64,000 nt of DNA from Avispirillum sp959601495 (GCA_959601495.1 CAUGPT010000001.1:136102-200101), one strand, 5' to 3'. Counted from the first letter of the stretch, positions 9,288-17,984 are shown. Notes: generated from the letters alone by a model not told the origin. Numbers and translations are program-made.

Positions 9288-9557
9288 ATGGCTGATTTTG
9301 AACAGGAAAACAATATTTTCATATACGACAGAAAAAAGCTTGAGGCTACCGGCATTACGGACGTGATCGCCTTTTCCGACACGTGCGTTGAAATGGCGCT
9401 GGAGGAGGGCAGCCTTGCCGTTGACGGCAGCGATCTTAAGATAGAAAGCTTTTCTTCCGGCACGAGAAAAATTAGCATTTCAGGCTTTGTAAGTGCTGTC
9501 AGCTACTACGGAAAGCCCGCGGCAAGATCCGGCTTTTTCCGCCGCAAGCGCGACTGA
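9288..9557 (+). CDS. yabP: Sporulation protein YabP
   Basis: The 89-residue product matches YabP in length and pattern, with the short beta-rich repeats LAVDGSDLKIESFSSGTRKISISGFVSAVSY. YabP is produced in the mother cell and is needed for normal spore cortex formation in Bacillus. The SD is GTGAGG at 9275-9280, seven bases before the ATG. The C-terminus is basic (FFRRKRD). It overlaps yabQ by one base, as in other spore formers. Presence of yabP and yabQ is good evidence that the organism, or its recent ancestor, makes endospores. Confidence 0.9.
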   Translation: MADFEQENNIFIYDRKKLEATGITDVIAFSDTCVEMALEEGSLAVDGSDLKIESFSSGTRKISISGFVSAVSYYGKPAARSGFFRRKRD

Positions 9558-10117
9558 TGCAGTTTCTCGTAATATCGGAGCAGCTTGCATCGTCCGCGTG
9601 GGCGATTATTTTCGGTGCGTTTCTTGCCCTCTGCTATGATGCGGTGCGCCTTTTACGCATTGTGCTTCTCGGATGCGGTATGCGCCGCCCGAGGGTCTTT
9701 GAAAAGCTTCCGCCGAAACATAGGTGCGGCGAAAAGCCGCCGTTTATCTCTATGCTTCTTGTAAATATAGGCGACATTCTGTATTCACTTTTTGCCGCAG
9801 CTTCCTTTTCCGTATTTATCTATTGGTTCTCAACCGGGCGACTCAGGTGGTATCTGCTGCTTTGCGCAGTCCTCGGATTCGCACTGTATCGGCTGTCTTT
9901 GGGACGCTTGGTGATGAAATGCCTCGGATGGACCGCAGGCGCTGTGCGCTCTCTCGCACTGGCGGCGCTGTGGCTTTGCGTGCGTCCGTTTGTACTTTTG
10001 AAAAAAGGCGTGATGGCTGCGGCTGTCCCCGTGCTTTCGCGCATAAGATACATAAATAATATAAGAAAAACAGAAAAAATCAGAAAGCGCTTGTGCGATA
10101 CGGTTCGCTTTAGGTAG
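9557..10117 (+). CDS. yabQ: Spore cortex biosynthesis protein YabQ
   Basis: A 186-residue membrane protein with about four hydrophobic helices. It begins with an amphipathic segment followed by GAFLALCYDAVRLLR, the most conserved part of YabQ. In Bacillus, YabQ localises to forespore membranes and is required for the cortex. The C-terminal 35 residues are basic and cytoplasmic in appearance. Translation should couple to yabP through the TGATG overlap. The identification depends on size, topology and conserved context. Confidence 0.85.
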   Translation: MQFLVISEQLASSAWAIIFGAFLALCYDAVRLLRIVLLGCGMRRPRVFEKLPPKHRCGEKPPFISMLLVNIGDILYSLFAAASFSVFIYWFSTGRLRWYLLLCAVLGFALYRLSLGRLVMKCLGWTAGAVRSLALAALWLCVRPFVLLKKGVMAAAVPVLSRIRYINNIRKTEKIRKRLCDTVRFR

Positions 10118-10126
10118 GAGGTCACC

Positions 10127-10411
10127 ATGAAAAAGAAAAAGAACACGTCGTTTTTCGTAAAGCTTGCTGTTTTTGCCTGCGCTGCTTTCGCGGTGATCGT
10201 AATGGTGCAGCTTCAGCTTACGCTGAACGAAAAAATCGACAAATACAATCAGCTTAAAGCCGAGGTCGGCGAGCTTGAGGATAAAAAGGAAGAGCTGCAG
10301 GCGCGCGCCGACGGAGACGCGGATGAGGAATATATCATAAAGACGGCAAAGGACAGGCTGAATCTGCGAATGCCCGAGGAGATAATATTCTATAACGATA
10401 TTTTTAACTGA
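10127..10411 (+). CDS. divIC: Septum formation initiator, DivIC/FtsB family
   Basis: The 94-residue bitopic protein has a Lys-rich N-terminus (MKKKKN), one transmembrane helix at about residues 10-28, a coiled coil (NEKIDKYNQLKAEVGELEDK) and the YIIKTAKDRLNLRMPEE segment typical of DivIC/FtsB. It forms a complex with FtsL and DivIB/FtsQ at the division septum. A strong AGGAGGTCACC ribosome binding site precedes it. Its place after yabQ is as in Bacillus. Downstream, the usual spoIIE/tilS neighbours are absent and an AT-rich gene follows. Confidence 0.93.
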   Translation: MKKKKNTSFFVKLAVFACAAFAVIVMVQLQLTLNEKIDKYNQLKAEVGELEDKKEELQARADGDADEEYIIKTAKDRLNLRMPEEIIFYNDIFN

Positions 10412-10441
10412 CGAAATATCGAGACAAAAAACAGTGATAAT

Positions 10442-11422
10442 ATGGAACATTTAGGAGTAGAGGTACGTCCCGGAAAATATGGTCTGAATCTTTCAAGAGA
10501 AAGCTATGCAGCGATAAATAATAAAAGTTCTTTCCATATAAAATTTGAAAATATGAGCTGCGCGTATGCAGACGGGACGGGAAAAACATACACAGATGAA
10601 TGGTGCGATTGGTACAGAAAGTGTTGTTTGGCAAACTTTGATTTGAACATGAAGTATTTCGAAATGCTTGATGTGACAGAGTTTAATAGCGCATTGGAAC
10701 ACTTCTTACTTATAAATAATCGATTTAAGCGGATATATGACCTGAATCGTGCGCATTTTTCGGGATATTACATCATGGTTCTCGATAAGTACAAGCAGAT
10801 ATACGTTGGCACTGCCGATGATATCACCGTAAGAATCAGACAACATTGGAATAAAACAAAGCCTTTTGACAGATTGCTTTGCCCGATAGGTGCCGTATCT
10901 ACATCAATACTGTCAATAGATGCCTTTAGACCGCTTGATACTACGCGGGTTTATGCATATGCCTCCGGCAGAACCTATATTAATGAGGACATATTCATAA
11001 AATCATTTCCTGCAAAATTTCTATGCAACAGAGTAGGTGGCGGAAGAATACCGATAGAAAATCTGATATCCGGTCCGAGAATACGTAGTTTGGTTATGGA
11101 GGACTTCTACGAGCAAATAGATGAATCCATCAAATTATATTCTCCGCAAATGCAGAAGTATATTGCAAGAATGAAGCAATTTGATATTGACAATTACCGG
11201 TCATCTATCAATCATTACAATCTTAACCTTGTTAACGAGGTTGACGACTACGTATCTAGTATTGAAAGTTTCGGAAATCTGAGCAGCAGGAAAAGTTCTA
11301 AGGCCGGATATAAAAAGACGCAAAGAACGTTTGGCAAGGATTTCAGACTTTTGACAGCGTTAATATCGGTTTTGTTGGCATTACTATTGATACTTGCCGC
11401 TATCACATTCATTCTTCCATAA
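10442..11422 (+). CDS. GIY-YIG domain protein with C-terminal membrane anchor, function unknown
   Basis: I do not recognise a named family for the whole 326-residue protein. Residues 108-140 contain GYYIMV followed by QIYVG and DDITVRIRQHW, matching the GIY/YIG strands and the catalytic Arg of GIY-YIG nucleases. A downstream FLCNRVGGGR could supply the family's late Asn. One hydrophobic helix (about 301-325) ends the chain, so the nuclease-like domain would face the cytoplasm from a C-terminal tail anchor. The first 100 residues look like a separate alpha/beta region. Codon use is clearly more AT-rich (many ATA, TTT, AAT) than in the flanking genes, suggesting acquisition by transfer. No clear SD is visible. 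It has its own terminator. Confidence 0.6.
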   Translation: MEHLGVEVRPGKYGLNLSRESYAAINNKSSFHIKFENMSCAYADGTGKTYTDEWCDWYRKCCLANFDLNMKYFEMLDVTEFNSALEHFLLINNRFKRIYDLNRAHFSGYYIMVLDKYKQIYVGTADDITVRIRQHWNKTKPFDRLLCPIGAVSTSILSIDAFRPLDTTRVYAYASGRTYINEDIFIKSFPAKFLCNRVGGGRIPIENLISGPRIRSLVMEDFYEQIDESIKLYSPQMQKYIARMKQFDIDNYRSSINHYNLNLVNEVDDYVSSIESFGNLSSRKSSKAGYKKTQRTFGKDFRLLTALISVLLALLLILAAITFILP

Positions 11423-11424
11423 AG

Positions 11425-11454
11425 AGAGCCCTTGACGGCTCTTTTTATTTTTTG
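11425..11454 (+). terminator. Intrinsic terminator after the GIY-YIG gene
   Basis: AGAGCC (11425-11430), a six-base loop and GGCTCT (11437-11442), followed by TTTTATTTTTT. The stem starts three bases after the stop codon. Confidence 0.85.
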
Positions 11455-11507
11455 TAAGCATTGTGTAAATATTACAGCGCCGGGGCAGCGCAAATTATCG
11501 ATTTCTC

Positions 11508-11536
11508 TTTACATATTGTCGTATTTATGGTATTAT
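11508..11536 (+). promoter_or_regulatory. Predicted promoter of the GH43 pair
   Basis: TTTACA (11508-11513), a 17-bp spacer and TATTAT (11531-11536), placed 34 bp before the GTG start of the first glycosidase. No operator palindrome is obvious nearby. Confidence 0.6.
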
Positions 11537-11569
11537 TATTTTGTATTTTTATGTGTTGAGGTGACCTTC

Positions 11570-12985
11570 GTGAACAAGTATGAAAAAACATATGCAAACC
11601 CTATAGTCCTCCCCGATTACCCTCTGGGCAGAGAAGGACTTGAGGACGAATTCAACTGGCGTGAGACAGCAGATCCTTCCGTTCTGTACGAGGACGGCAT
11701 CTGGTATCTGTATCCTTCCTGCGGTATGGTCTACTGGACGGAGGACTTCGTTCACTGGAAGCATGAGAGAATGGAGCCATACGACATGGGATATGCCCCC
11801 ACCATCGTAAAGCACAAGGGCAAATACTATATCTGCGGCAGCCTTTCCGATCTCTTTATGGCTGACAACCCCAAGGGACCGTTCAAATCTGTCGGATACT
11901 TCAAGCTGCCCGACGGCTCAAAGCTGCCCCGCTGCTACGATCCCATGGTGTTCTCCGATGACGACGACAGACTTTATCTGTATTACAGCACAGGTGAGCC
12001 GCTTATGCTTGCGGTAGAGCTCGACTCGGACAACCCCACACAGCTGCTCGCTGTCCCTGAGGTAGTGTTCCGCTTTGACCCCGCTCACAAATGGGAGCGC
12101 GCGGGCGAGTATAACGAGGACGGCAGAATGTGCGCCATGGAAGGCCCCTGGATGTACAAGAAAAACGGTACATACTACCTTACATACGCCGCGCCCGCAA
12201 CGGAGTATTCAACATACGCAATGGGCGCCTACAAGGGCAAAGGTCCTCTCGGACCCTTTGAGTACATGAAAACGAATCCTTTCACTTTCAAAAACTCAGG
12301 TCTTGTGCGCGGACCCGGACACGGCTGCATCGTTGACGGCCCCAACGATTCCATCTGGGCGTTCTACACGACTACCATCTGCTATCTCAGCCATCTTGAG
12401 AGACGTATCGGTTTTGACCCCATATACATAAACGAGGACGGCGATCTCGTTTGTCCCGAGGTTTCGGAAAATCCCCGCTGGGCGCCCGGCACGGTTGAGG
12501 ATCCGGTACATAACAGCGACACGGGTCTTGTATGCGTTACCGGCCGCCGCCGTGCGGTGGCTTCAAGCTGCGCTCCGGGACGCGACGCGCTTTACGCGAC
12601 TGACGAGGATCTTATGTCATGGTGGCAGCCTGCCGACGACGATAAGTGTCCCACTCTTGAAATTCCCATTGCACCCTGGGGCATGAACTGCTGCGCTGTG
12701 CGTATTCTGTGGAGGGATGTTGATCTCAGCCTGCAGCACGGCAATCTGCCCGGACCTATCAAGTATAAGCTTGAGATTTGCGATACCTTCAAAGAGGACT
12801 GCCACTGGACGACTGTGGTGGATCGCAGCGAAAGCACCGAAGACCTTATAGTTGACTACCGCACGTTTGAGGCTGTCCGCGGCAACCGTGTACGTCTGAC
12901 TATCCTCGGCTGGCCCGAGGGCATCAAACCCGGCGTTATGAATATTTCCGTATTCGGCTGGTGGTCCCCCGAGGAGAACGCCTGA
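11570..12985 (+). CDS. Glycoside hydrolase family 43-like protein A
   Basis: The 471-residue product has the five-bladed propeller pattern of GH43, a family of arabinofuranosidases and xylosidases. Candidate catalytic residues are Asp in RETADPSV (general base), Asp in YDPMVFSDDDDRLYLYY (pKa modulator) and Glu in MEGPWMYKKNGTYYLTY (general acid). The last 130 residues form a beta-rich accessory region. There is no signal peptide, so it acts inside the cell on imported oligosaccharides or glycosides. The GTG at 11570 is chosen over an upstream ATG because GAGGTG lies six bases before it and the N-terminus then aligns with the paralogue at 13090 (NKYEKTYANPIVLPDYPLGR). The exact substrate is not predictable. 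Confidence 0.82.
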   Translation: MNKYEKTYANPIVLPDYPLGREGLEDEFNWRETADPSVLYEDGIWYLYPSCGMVYWTEDFVHWKHERMEPYDMGYAPTIVKHKGKYYICGSLSDLFMADNPKGPFKSVGYFKLPDGSKLPRCYDPMVFSDDDDRLYLYYSTGEPLMLAVELDSDNPTQLLAVPEVVFRFDPAHKWERAGEYNEDGRMCAMEGPWMYKKNGTYYLTYAAPATEYSTYAMGAYKGKGPLGPFEYMKTNPFTFKNSGLVRGPGHGCIVDGPNDSIWAFYTTTICYLSHLERRIGFDPIYINEDGDLVCPEVSENPRWAPGTVEDPVHNSDTGLVCVTGRRRAVASSCAPGRDALYATDEDLMSWWQPADDDKCPTLEIPIAPWGMNCCAVRILWRDVDLSLQHGNLPGPIKYKLEICDTFKEDCHWTTVVDRSESTEDLIVDYRTFEAVRGNRVRLTILGWPEGIKPGVMNISVFGWWSPEENA

Positions 12986-13003
12986 CGGCGTGCCGTAAAG
13001 TTT

Positions 13004-13031
13004 ATCCCGACTGCCGCACGGCAGTCGGGTA
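13004..13031 (+). other. Strong intercistronic hairpin between the two GH43 genes
   Basis: CCCGACTGCCG (13006-13016) and CGGCAGTCGGG (13019-13029) form a near-perfect inverted repeat; the fold leaves a four-base loop. It lacks a T-run (TAAATATA follows), so it looks more like an RNA-stabilising or partial-attenuation element than a full terminator. Confidence 0.6.
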
Positions 13032-13089
13032 AATATAATCAGAAGGCGGACAAGAGCGCCTGATATCGCAATTATTCGGACGGTAATAT

Positions 13090-14511
13090 ATGGATATAAA
13101 CAAGACATACTGCAACCCAACGCCTCTGCCTGACTATCCTCTCGGAAGAAACTATCTTCTGCGCGAAAACTATCCCCACAGGGCAGACTACCGTGAAACC
13201 GCCGATCCCACCGTTATATACGAGGGCGGCAAGTGGTATCTGTATCCCTCCTGCGGAATGGTATACTGGACGGAGGATTTCATCCACTGGAATCATGAGC
13301 ATATGGAGCCTTATAACTGCGGCTACGCGCCTACTGTCGTAAAGCACGAAGGAAAGTTCTATCTTCTTGCCTCGTCTTCGGCTCTTTATGTATCGGACTC
13401 TCCCATGGGACCTTTTGAAAGTCTCGGAAACCTTAAGTCTCCCGCAGGCGAGGACGTTCTTTGCGACGACCCCATGCTGTTTTCCGATGATGACGGAAGA
13501 CTGTATCTGTACTGCGGCTGCGGCGGTGCCATAAGCGCTGCCGAGCTTGATGCGAAAAATCCCGTTCAGCTTCTCGAGGATCTTCGCGTAATGTTCCCGT
13601 ACAACACGGCGGACCACGTCTGGGAGCGCATGGGCGACTGGAACGAGGACGGCTCTTACAGCTGGACTGAGGGCTCATGGATGCTGAAGCACGACGGTAC
13701 GTACTATCTCATTTACAGCGCCCCGGGCACTGAGTGGGTGACATACGCCATGGGCGCATATACTTCGAGATCCCCCATGGGTCCATGGAAGTATATGGAG
13801 ACAAGTCCGTTTATAATAAAGCGCGAAGGAATAGTGAAGGGAACGGGGCACGGCAGCGTTGTTGAGGGCCCCGGCGGTACATACTGGGTATTCTACACCT
13901 GCTGCATGTGCTACGGCGGAAAGTTTGAGCGCAGAATAGGCTACGACCCGCTGGGCTTTGACGCGGACGGAAACATTATGCCGGTCCACGTCAGTGAAAC
14001 GCCGTCTTTTGCGCCGGGTGTTATTGAGAATCCTCATATTTCAAACAGCGCGGGACTTGTTCCGCTGACACAGCACAGAGACTGCGAAGAAAGCTCCGCA
14101 GCCCCCGGGCGCGACGGGCTTTACGCTATCGACGACAGCATGATAACGTGGTGGCAGCCTGCCGACGATGACAGCGACCCTACGCTTACTGTATTTCTTT
14201 CCGTTGACAACACCACCCGCGGGCTCGATATTTACAGCGCGCGGATAATCTGGCGCGACGTGGGTCTTGACGTTAAGAAAGGATATTTGCCGGGTCCCTT
14301 CGGATACAAGATCGAAGCCGAGGACATGGACGGCAACTGGTACTGCGTGCTTGACAAAAGCCGCAATACCGAGGACATGAACATTGACTACAATCCTGTG
14401 AAAAAAATGCGAGCGAAAACCGTAAGGCTGCGCATATGCAGCCATCCCGAGCATATAAAGCCCGGAGTCGTTAACTTTTCGGTTTTCGGCAAGTGGACAC
14501 AGGAAAACTGA
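13090..14511 (+). CDS. Glycoside hydrolase family 43-like protein B (tandem paralogue)
   Basis: A 473-residue paralogue of the preceding gene, collinear over its whole length. The shared signatures are YRETADPTVIYEGG, CDDPMLFSDDDGRLYLY and WTEGSWMLKHDGTYYLIY, carrying the three expected acidic residues. The C-terminal part keeps WWQPADDD, also present in protein A, suggesting a common accessory sandwich domain. Again there is no export signal. Divergence between A and B is considerable, so the duplication is old and the pair may split substrates (for example linkage or sugar). The SD is weak. The rnfC start follows nine bases after the stop. Confidence 0.82.
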   Translation: MDINKTYCNPTPLPDYPLGRNYLLRENYPHRADYRETADPTVIYEGGKWYLYPSCGMVYWTEDFIHWNHEHMEPYNCGYAPTVVKHEGKFYLLASSSALYVSDSPMGPFESLGNLKSPAGEDVLCDDPMLFSDDDGRLYLYCGCGGAISAAELDAKNPVQLLEDLRVMFPYNTADHVWERMGDWNEDGSYSWTEGSWMLKHDGTYYLIYSAPGTEWVTYAMGAYTSRSPMGPWKYMETSPFIIKREGIVKGTGHGSVVEGPGGTYWVFYTCCMCYGGKFERRIGYDPLGFDADGNIMPVHVSETPSFAPGVIENPHISNSAGLVPLTQHRDCEESSAAPGRDGLYAIDDSMITWWQPADDDSDPTLTVFLSVDNTTRGLDIYSARIIWRDVGLDVKKGYLPGPFGYKIEAEDMDGNWYCVLDKSRNTEDMNIDYNPVKKMRAKTVRLRICSHPEHIKPGVVNFSVFGKWTQEN

Positions 14512-14520
14512 TACGGGAGC

Positions 14521-15864
14521 GTGAATAAATTGTTTTACAGCTTCAAAGGCGGTCTGAGACTGGACGCTCATAAATACAGTGCGAATTCTCCCATAGAGCG
14601 CATGGAAGAGCCGCAGACCGTTTCAATATCCCTGACGCAGCACGTGGGCATTATGTGCCGCCCGACTGTCAAAGTCGGCGACAGGGTGCTTGAGGGCCAG
14701 CTGATAGGCGATATCACAGGCGGTCTCGGCTGCCCCGTGCACGCAAGTGTTTCGGGCACGGTTATAAGGATAGACGAGGTCACCGGCGCGTCCGGCGGGC
14801 TTTCGTACAATATAGTTATTGAAAACGACAGGCAGCATATCATGTCGCCCGAGGTGCATCCTTTCGGCAAAAAGCTGTCTGAGGCAACGTCCGATGAGAT
14901 AATTGCCGCAGTCCGCCGCGCGGGTATTGCGGGCATGGGCGGTACGGCTTTTCCGACTCACGCGAAAATGAGCGCGGCGCGCTCAAGAGTGGATCACGTT
15001 ATCGTAAACTGCTGCGAGAGCGAGCCGTTTGTGTGCGCGAATCACCGCCTCGTGCTTGAATGTCCCGAGGAGATAATCGGCGGTGTCAAGATAATCATGG
15101 TAGCTCTCGGCGTTCGCGACGCGTGGATAGCCGTTGAGGGCGACAGACGTGACGAGGTCGCCTCGATGACGAAAGCGCTCGGCGCGTCCGAGCTGATCTC
15201 GCTGAAGCGTATAAGCTCCAAATATCCCGCCGGCAGTGAAAAGCAGCTTCTCAGCGCTCTCGCAGGCATTGAGATAGGGGAGGGCAAAACTCCCATTGAT
15301 GCGGGCTTTGTGGTGTTCAACGCAGAGACCTGCAAGGCTGTGTACGACGCTTTTGCGAGAGGTCTGCCTCTTATAGAACGCGTTGTCACCGTTGACGGCG
15401 ACTGCATCGCAAAGCCGAAAAACCTGAGAGTTCCCATAGGAACGCCTCTCAGTCACCTTATAGACTGCTGCGGCGGTCTTTGCAAGGAACCTAAGAAAAT
15501 GATCTGCGGCGGTCCCATGATGGGCGTTGCCCAGTGGGATCCCAAGGCTCCCGTTACAAAAAACACCTCGGCGCTTTTGGTGCTGAGCAGTTACTTTGAC
15601 CGTGAGTCAAAGCTTGCGCCCGCCTGCATCCGCTGCGGACGCTGCGTAAAGGCATGCCCCATGAAGCTCATGCCGCTGAAGATTGTTGAAGCGTCTGCAA
15701 AGGGCAACAACGAGCGCTGCGCGGCGCTTGGCGCGGTCAGCTGCATGGAGTGCGGACTGTGCACATATGTCTGCCCCGGCGGTGTTCCCGTCGCTCAGAC
15801 GGTCGCGAGAGCGAAATCCGCAATACTTACGGAAAGGAGGCGTGCCGTTTCCAAAGGGAAATGA
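14521..15864 (+). CDS. rnfC: Rnf complex subunit C (NADH-binding, 2x[4Fe-4S])
   Basis: The 447-residue protein is the peripheral subunit where NAD+ is reduced by electrons from ferredoxin. An N-terminal biotinyl-lipoyl-like barrel (KVGDRVLEGQLIGDITGGLGCPVHAS is split here for length: see residues 50-75) precedes the Rossmann-like NADH/FMN region with GMGGTAFPTHAK. Two 4Fe-4S motifs follow near the C-terminus, CIRCGRCVKACP and CMECGLCTYVCP. The GTG start has GGGAG just upstream. This is the first gene of a full rnfCDGEAB operon, only nine bp after the GH43 gene, so it may be read from the glycosidase promoter or from an unseen internal one. Confidence 0.96.
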   Translation: MNKLFYSFKGGLRLDAHKYSANSPIERMEEPQTVSISLTQHVGIMCRPTVKVGDRVLEGQLIGDITGGLGCPVHASVSGTVIRIDEVTGASGGLSYNIVIENDRQHIMSPEVHPFGKKLSEATSDEIIAAVRRAGIAGMGGTAFPTHAKMSAARSRVDHVIVNCCESEPFVCANHRLVLECPEEIIGGVKIIMVALGVRDAWIAVEGDRRDEVASMTKALGASELISLKRISSKYPAGSEKQLLSALAGIEIGEGKTPIDAGFVVFNAETCKAVYDAFARGLPLIERVVTVDGDCIAKPKNLRVPIGTPLSHLIDCCGGLCKEPKKMICGGPMMGVAQWDPKAPVTKNTSALLVLSSYFDRESKLAPACIRCGRCVKACPMKLMPLKIVEASAKGNNERCAALGAVSCMECGLCTYVCPGGVPVAQTVARAKSAILTERRRAVSKGK

Positions 15865-15873
15865 CAAAATGGT

Positions 15874-16902
15874 ATGAACGAACATAAAGAAACAGTACAG
15901 ACGGGACGCGCGAAGTCCGAGGGCTCTTTCAGCCTGCCGAAGCTTCTCAGCGTTTCGCCGTCGCCTCATATGCGCTGTCTTGACACGACGAGAAGCGTTA
16001 TGCTGGATGTTATAATCGCGCTTATCCCCGCGGCGATCTGGGGCATATACTCCTTCGGCTGGCGCGCCGCCGTTATCATACTTATAAGCGTTGCCGTGTC
16101 CGTCCTTACCGAGGCGGTATATGAGGTCGCAACGAGAAAAAGCGTTACATGCGCCGATCTTTCGGCGGCTGTTACCGGCCTTATCCTCGGGCTTTCCATG
16201 CCGCCCGCGGTACCTGTATGGGTACCTGCCGTCGGCGCGGTATTTGCAATTGTCATTGCAAAGCAGCTTTTCGGCGGTATCGGTAAGAATATAGTAAATC
16301 CCGCGCTTGCGGCAAGAGTATTTCTCATGCTTTGCTGGCCGGACCAGATGACGAAATATATAGATGTTAAAACAGACCTTGTGTCCTCGGCAACGCCGCT
16401 TACCGTTCTCAAAACGGGCGTTTCTCCCGCGGATACCGTGTTCCGCTGCGTTGTGGGCAACATCAGCGGCTCCATCGGCGAGGTCTCCGCAATAGCGCTT
16501 TTTGCGGGTTTTATATATCTGCTTGTTCGCAGAGTCGTATCATGGCAGCTGCCTGTCGGTTTTGTGGGCACGGTTGCTCTCTGGAGCGTTCTGTTCCCGA
16601 ATACCGGCGATAATGTAAGCTGCATGCTTTACAACATCTTCTGCGGCGGACTTCTTATGTGCGCTCTTATCTGCGCAAACGATTTTACGACCACCCCCGT
16701 GACCGGACTCGGAAAACTTATCTTCGGTGTCGGCTGCGGTTTATGTACCATGCTCATAAGATATTTCGGAGCGTATGCGGACGGCTGCGCCTTTGCGGTG
16801 CTGTGCATGAATCTGCTTGTTCCGTTCTTTGAAAGCTGGACTGCGCCGACCCGCTTCGGCGCGAAAAAAGCGAAAAACAGAGTCGGAGGTGAAACGCTGT
16901 GA
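15874..16902 (+). CDS. rnfD: Rnf complex subunit D (integral membrane, covalent FMN)
   Basis: A 342-residue polytopic membrane protein of the NqrB/RnfD family. It shares GGIGKNIVNPALAARVF and the C-terminal ANDFTTTPVTGLGKLIFG. The flavinylation motif Dxx(S/T)GAT appears as DLVSSAT at residues 168-174, so Thr174 is the likely FMN attachment site; the usual Gly is Ser. The subunit forms part of the ion-translocating channel. It begins nine bases after rnfC and overlaps rnfG by four. No apbE (flavin transferase) is present in the window, so it must lie elsewhere. Confidence 0.96.
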   Translation: MNEHKETVQTGRAKSEGSFSLPKLLSVSPSPHMRCLDTTRSVMLDVIIALIPAAIWGIYSFGWRAAVIILISVAVSVLTEAVYEVATRKSVTCADLSAAVTGLILGLSMPPAVPVWVPAVGAVFAIVIAKQLFGGIGKNIVNPALAARVFLMLCWPDQMTKYIDVKTDLVSSATPLTVLKTGVSPADTVFRCVVGNISGSIGEVSAIALFAGFIYLLVRRVVSWQLPVGFVGTVALWSVLFPNTGDNVSCMLYNIFCGGLLMCALICANDFTTTPVTGLGKLIFGVGCGLCTMLIRYFGAYADGCAFAVLCMNLLVPFFESWTAPTRFGAKKAKNRVGGETL

Positions 16903-17984
16903 AACAGTTTGACAACGGCTCCGACAGAGACGAAAAGCGCACCCTCAGCGAGGAAGAAATTAACTCTCCCGAGTTTGACCCCCGCGAGTTTGCGCCCGCT
17001 CCCGAAAAAAAGACGGTATCCGATCCCGCGGCGGCAAACGCCTCCGGCGGGAAAAGCTCCATGGTGTTTGCTATCCTCTGCGCGGCTCTCGCGCTCATAC
17101 TTGCCGTAGTGGGAACCTTGTGCGCGCCCGCGATCGCAAGCGGACGCGACAGAGTCAGGGAAGAGACCGTTCTGAAATGCTTTGACAACTGCAGCTCCGT
17201 TGAGTTCTACAATACAGTCGACGGCTGCGACGTATATGCCGTTCTCTTCAGAGAAAAGCTTGCGGGATATGCCGCATACTGCACGTTTGACGGCTTCGGC
17301 GGCGAGAGCGAGCTGCTCGTTTGCTTTGATACGGAGAATAAAGTCACACGTGTTAAGATCATAAGCGACAGCGAGTCCGACGGACTGGGCGATAAGGTCC
17401 GCGGCGCGGAGTTTCTGAAGCAGTTCAAGGGACTCAGCTCCGATGACGGCGAAAATATCGAGATCGATCTCGTCTCCCGCGCGACGGCAAGCTCCAACGC
17501 CGTGAAAGCGGCAGTTCAGAGAGTGCTTGACATCGGACTTTCGGCATCGGATATTGCCGACACTCTGCAGATAGGCATAATTACCGCCGATGAGATCGAG
17601 GAAGAAGTCAAGAAGGACTCCGAAAAGCACAGCGGCGGCACTGCGAGCGATGACCGCCCCGATACGGGAACCGTCGACAGCGATAAGCTCACCGGCAGAG
17701 ACACGGCTGAGAACAATAATACCGGCAAGAGCGACATGGACGTTGACGGCAGCGATGTCACCACCGTTTACGAGACGGAGACCAAAGAGAGCGAAACTAC
17801 GGCGGAGACCGCGGCACCCGATACGACCGAAGCTCCCGCGACAGATAAGCCGGAGACTACGGCTCCTCCCGCTCCTGTGACCACCGAGCCCGAGACGACC
17901 GCCGAGCCCGAAACCAGCGCTCCGGATACTGCAGACACTACATCCGAAACCGAAACGGCGCCGGATGATACTCAAATAGGATAG
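16899..17984 (+). CDS. rnfG: Rnf complex subunit G (covalent FMN) with long Thr/Glu/Pro tail
   Basis: The 361-residue protein has one transmembrane helix at about residues 55-78 and an extracytoplasmic FMN-binding domain. The flavinylation motif reads DLVSRAT (190-196), making Thr196 the likely FMN site, with Arg replacing the usual Gly. Typical RnfG ends near residue 240; here about 120 more residues form a low-complexity tail rich in Thr, Glu, Asp and Pro (repeats such as ETTAPPAPVTTEPETTAE), resembling wall-spanning linkers of surface proteins. The tail may reach into the cell wall. GTG start with a GGAGGTG ribosome site; it overlaps rnfD by four bases. Confidence 0.94.
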   Translation: MKQFDNGSDRDEKRTLSEEEINSPEFDPREFAPAPEKKTVSDPAAANASGGKSSMVFAILCAALALILAVVGTLCAPAIASGRDRVREETVLKCFDNCSSVEFYNTVDGCDVYAVLFREKLAGYAAYCTFDGFGGESELLVCFDTENKVTRVKIISDSESDGLGDKVRGAEFLKQFKGLSSDDGENIEIDLVSRATASSNAVKAAVQRVLDIGLSASDIADTLQIGIITADEIEEEVKKDSEKHSGGTASDDRPDTGTVDSDKLTGRDTAENNNTGKSDMDVDGSDVTTVYETETKESETTAETAAPDTTEAPATDKPETTAPPAPVTTEPETTAEPETSAPDTADTTSETETAPDDTQIG

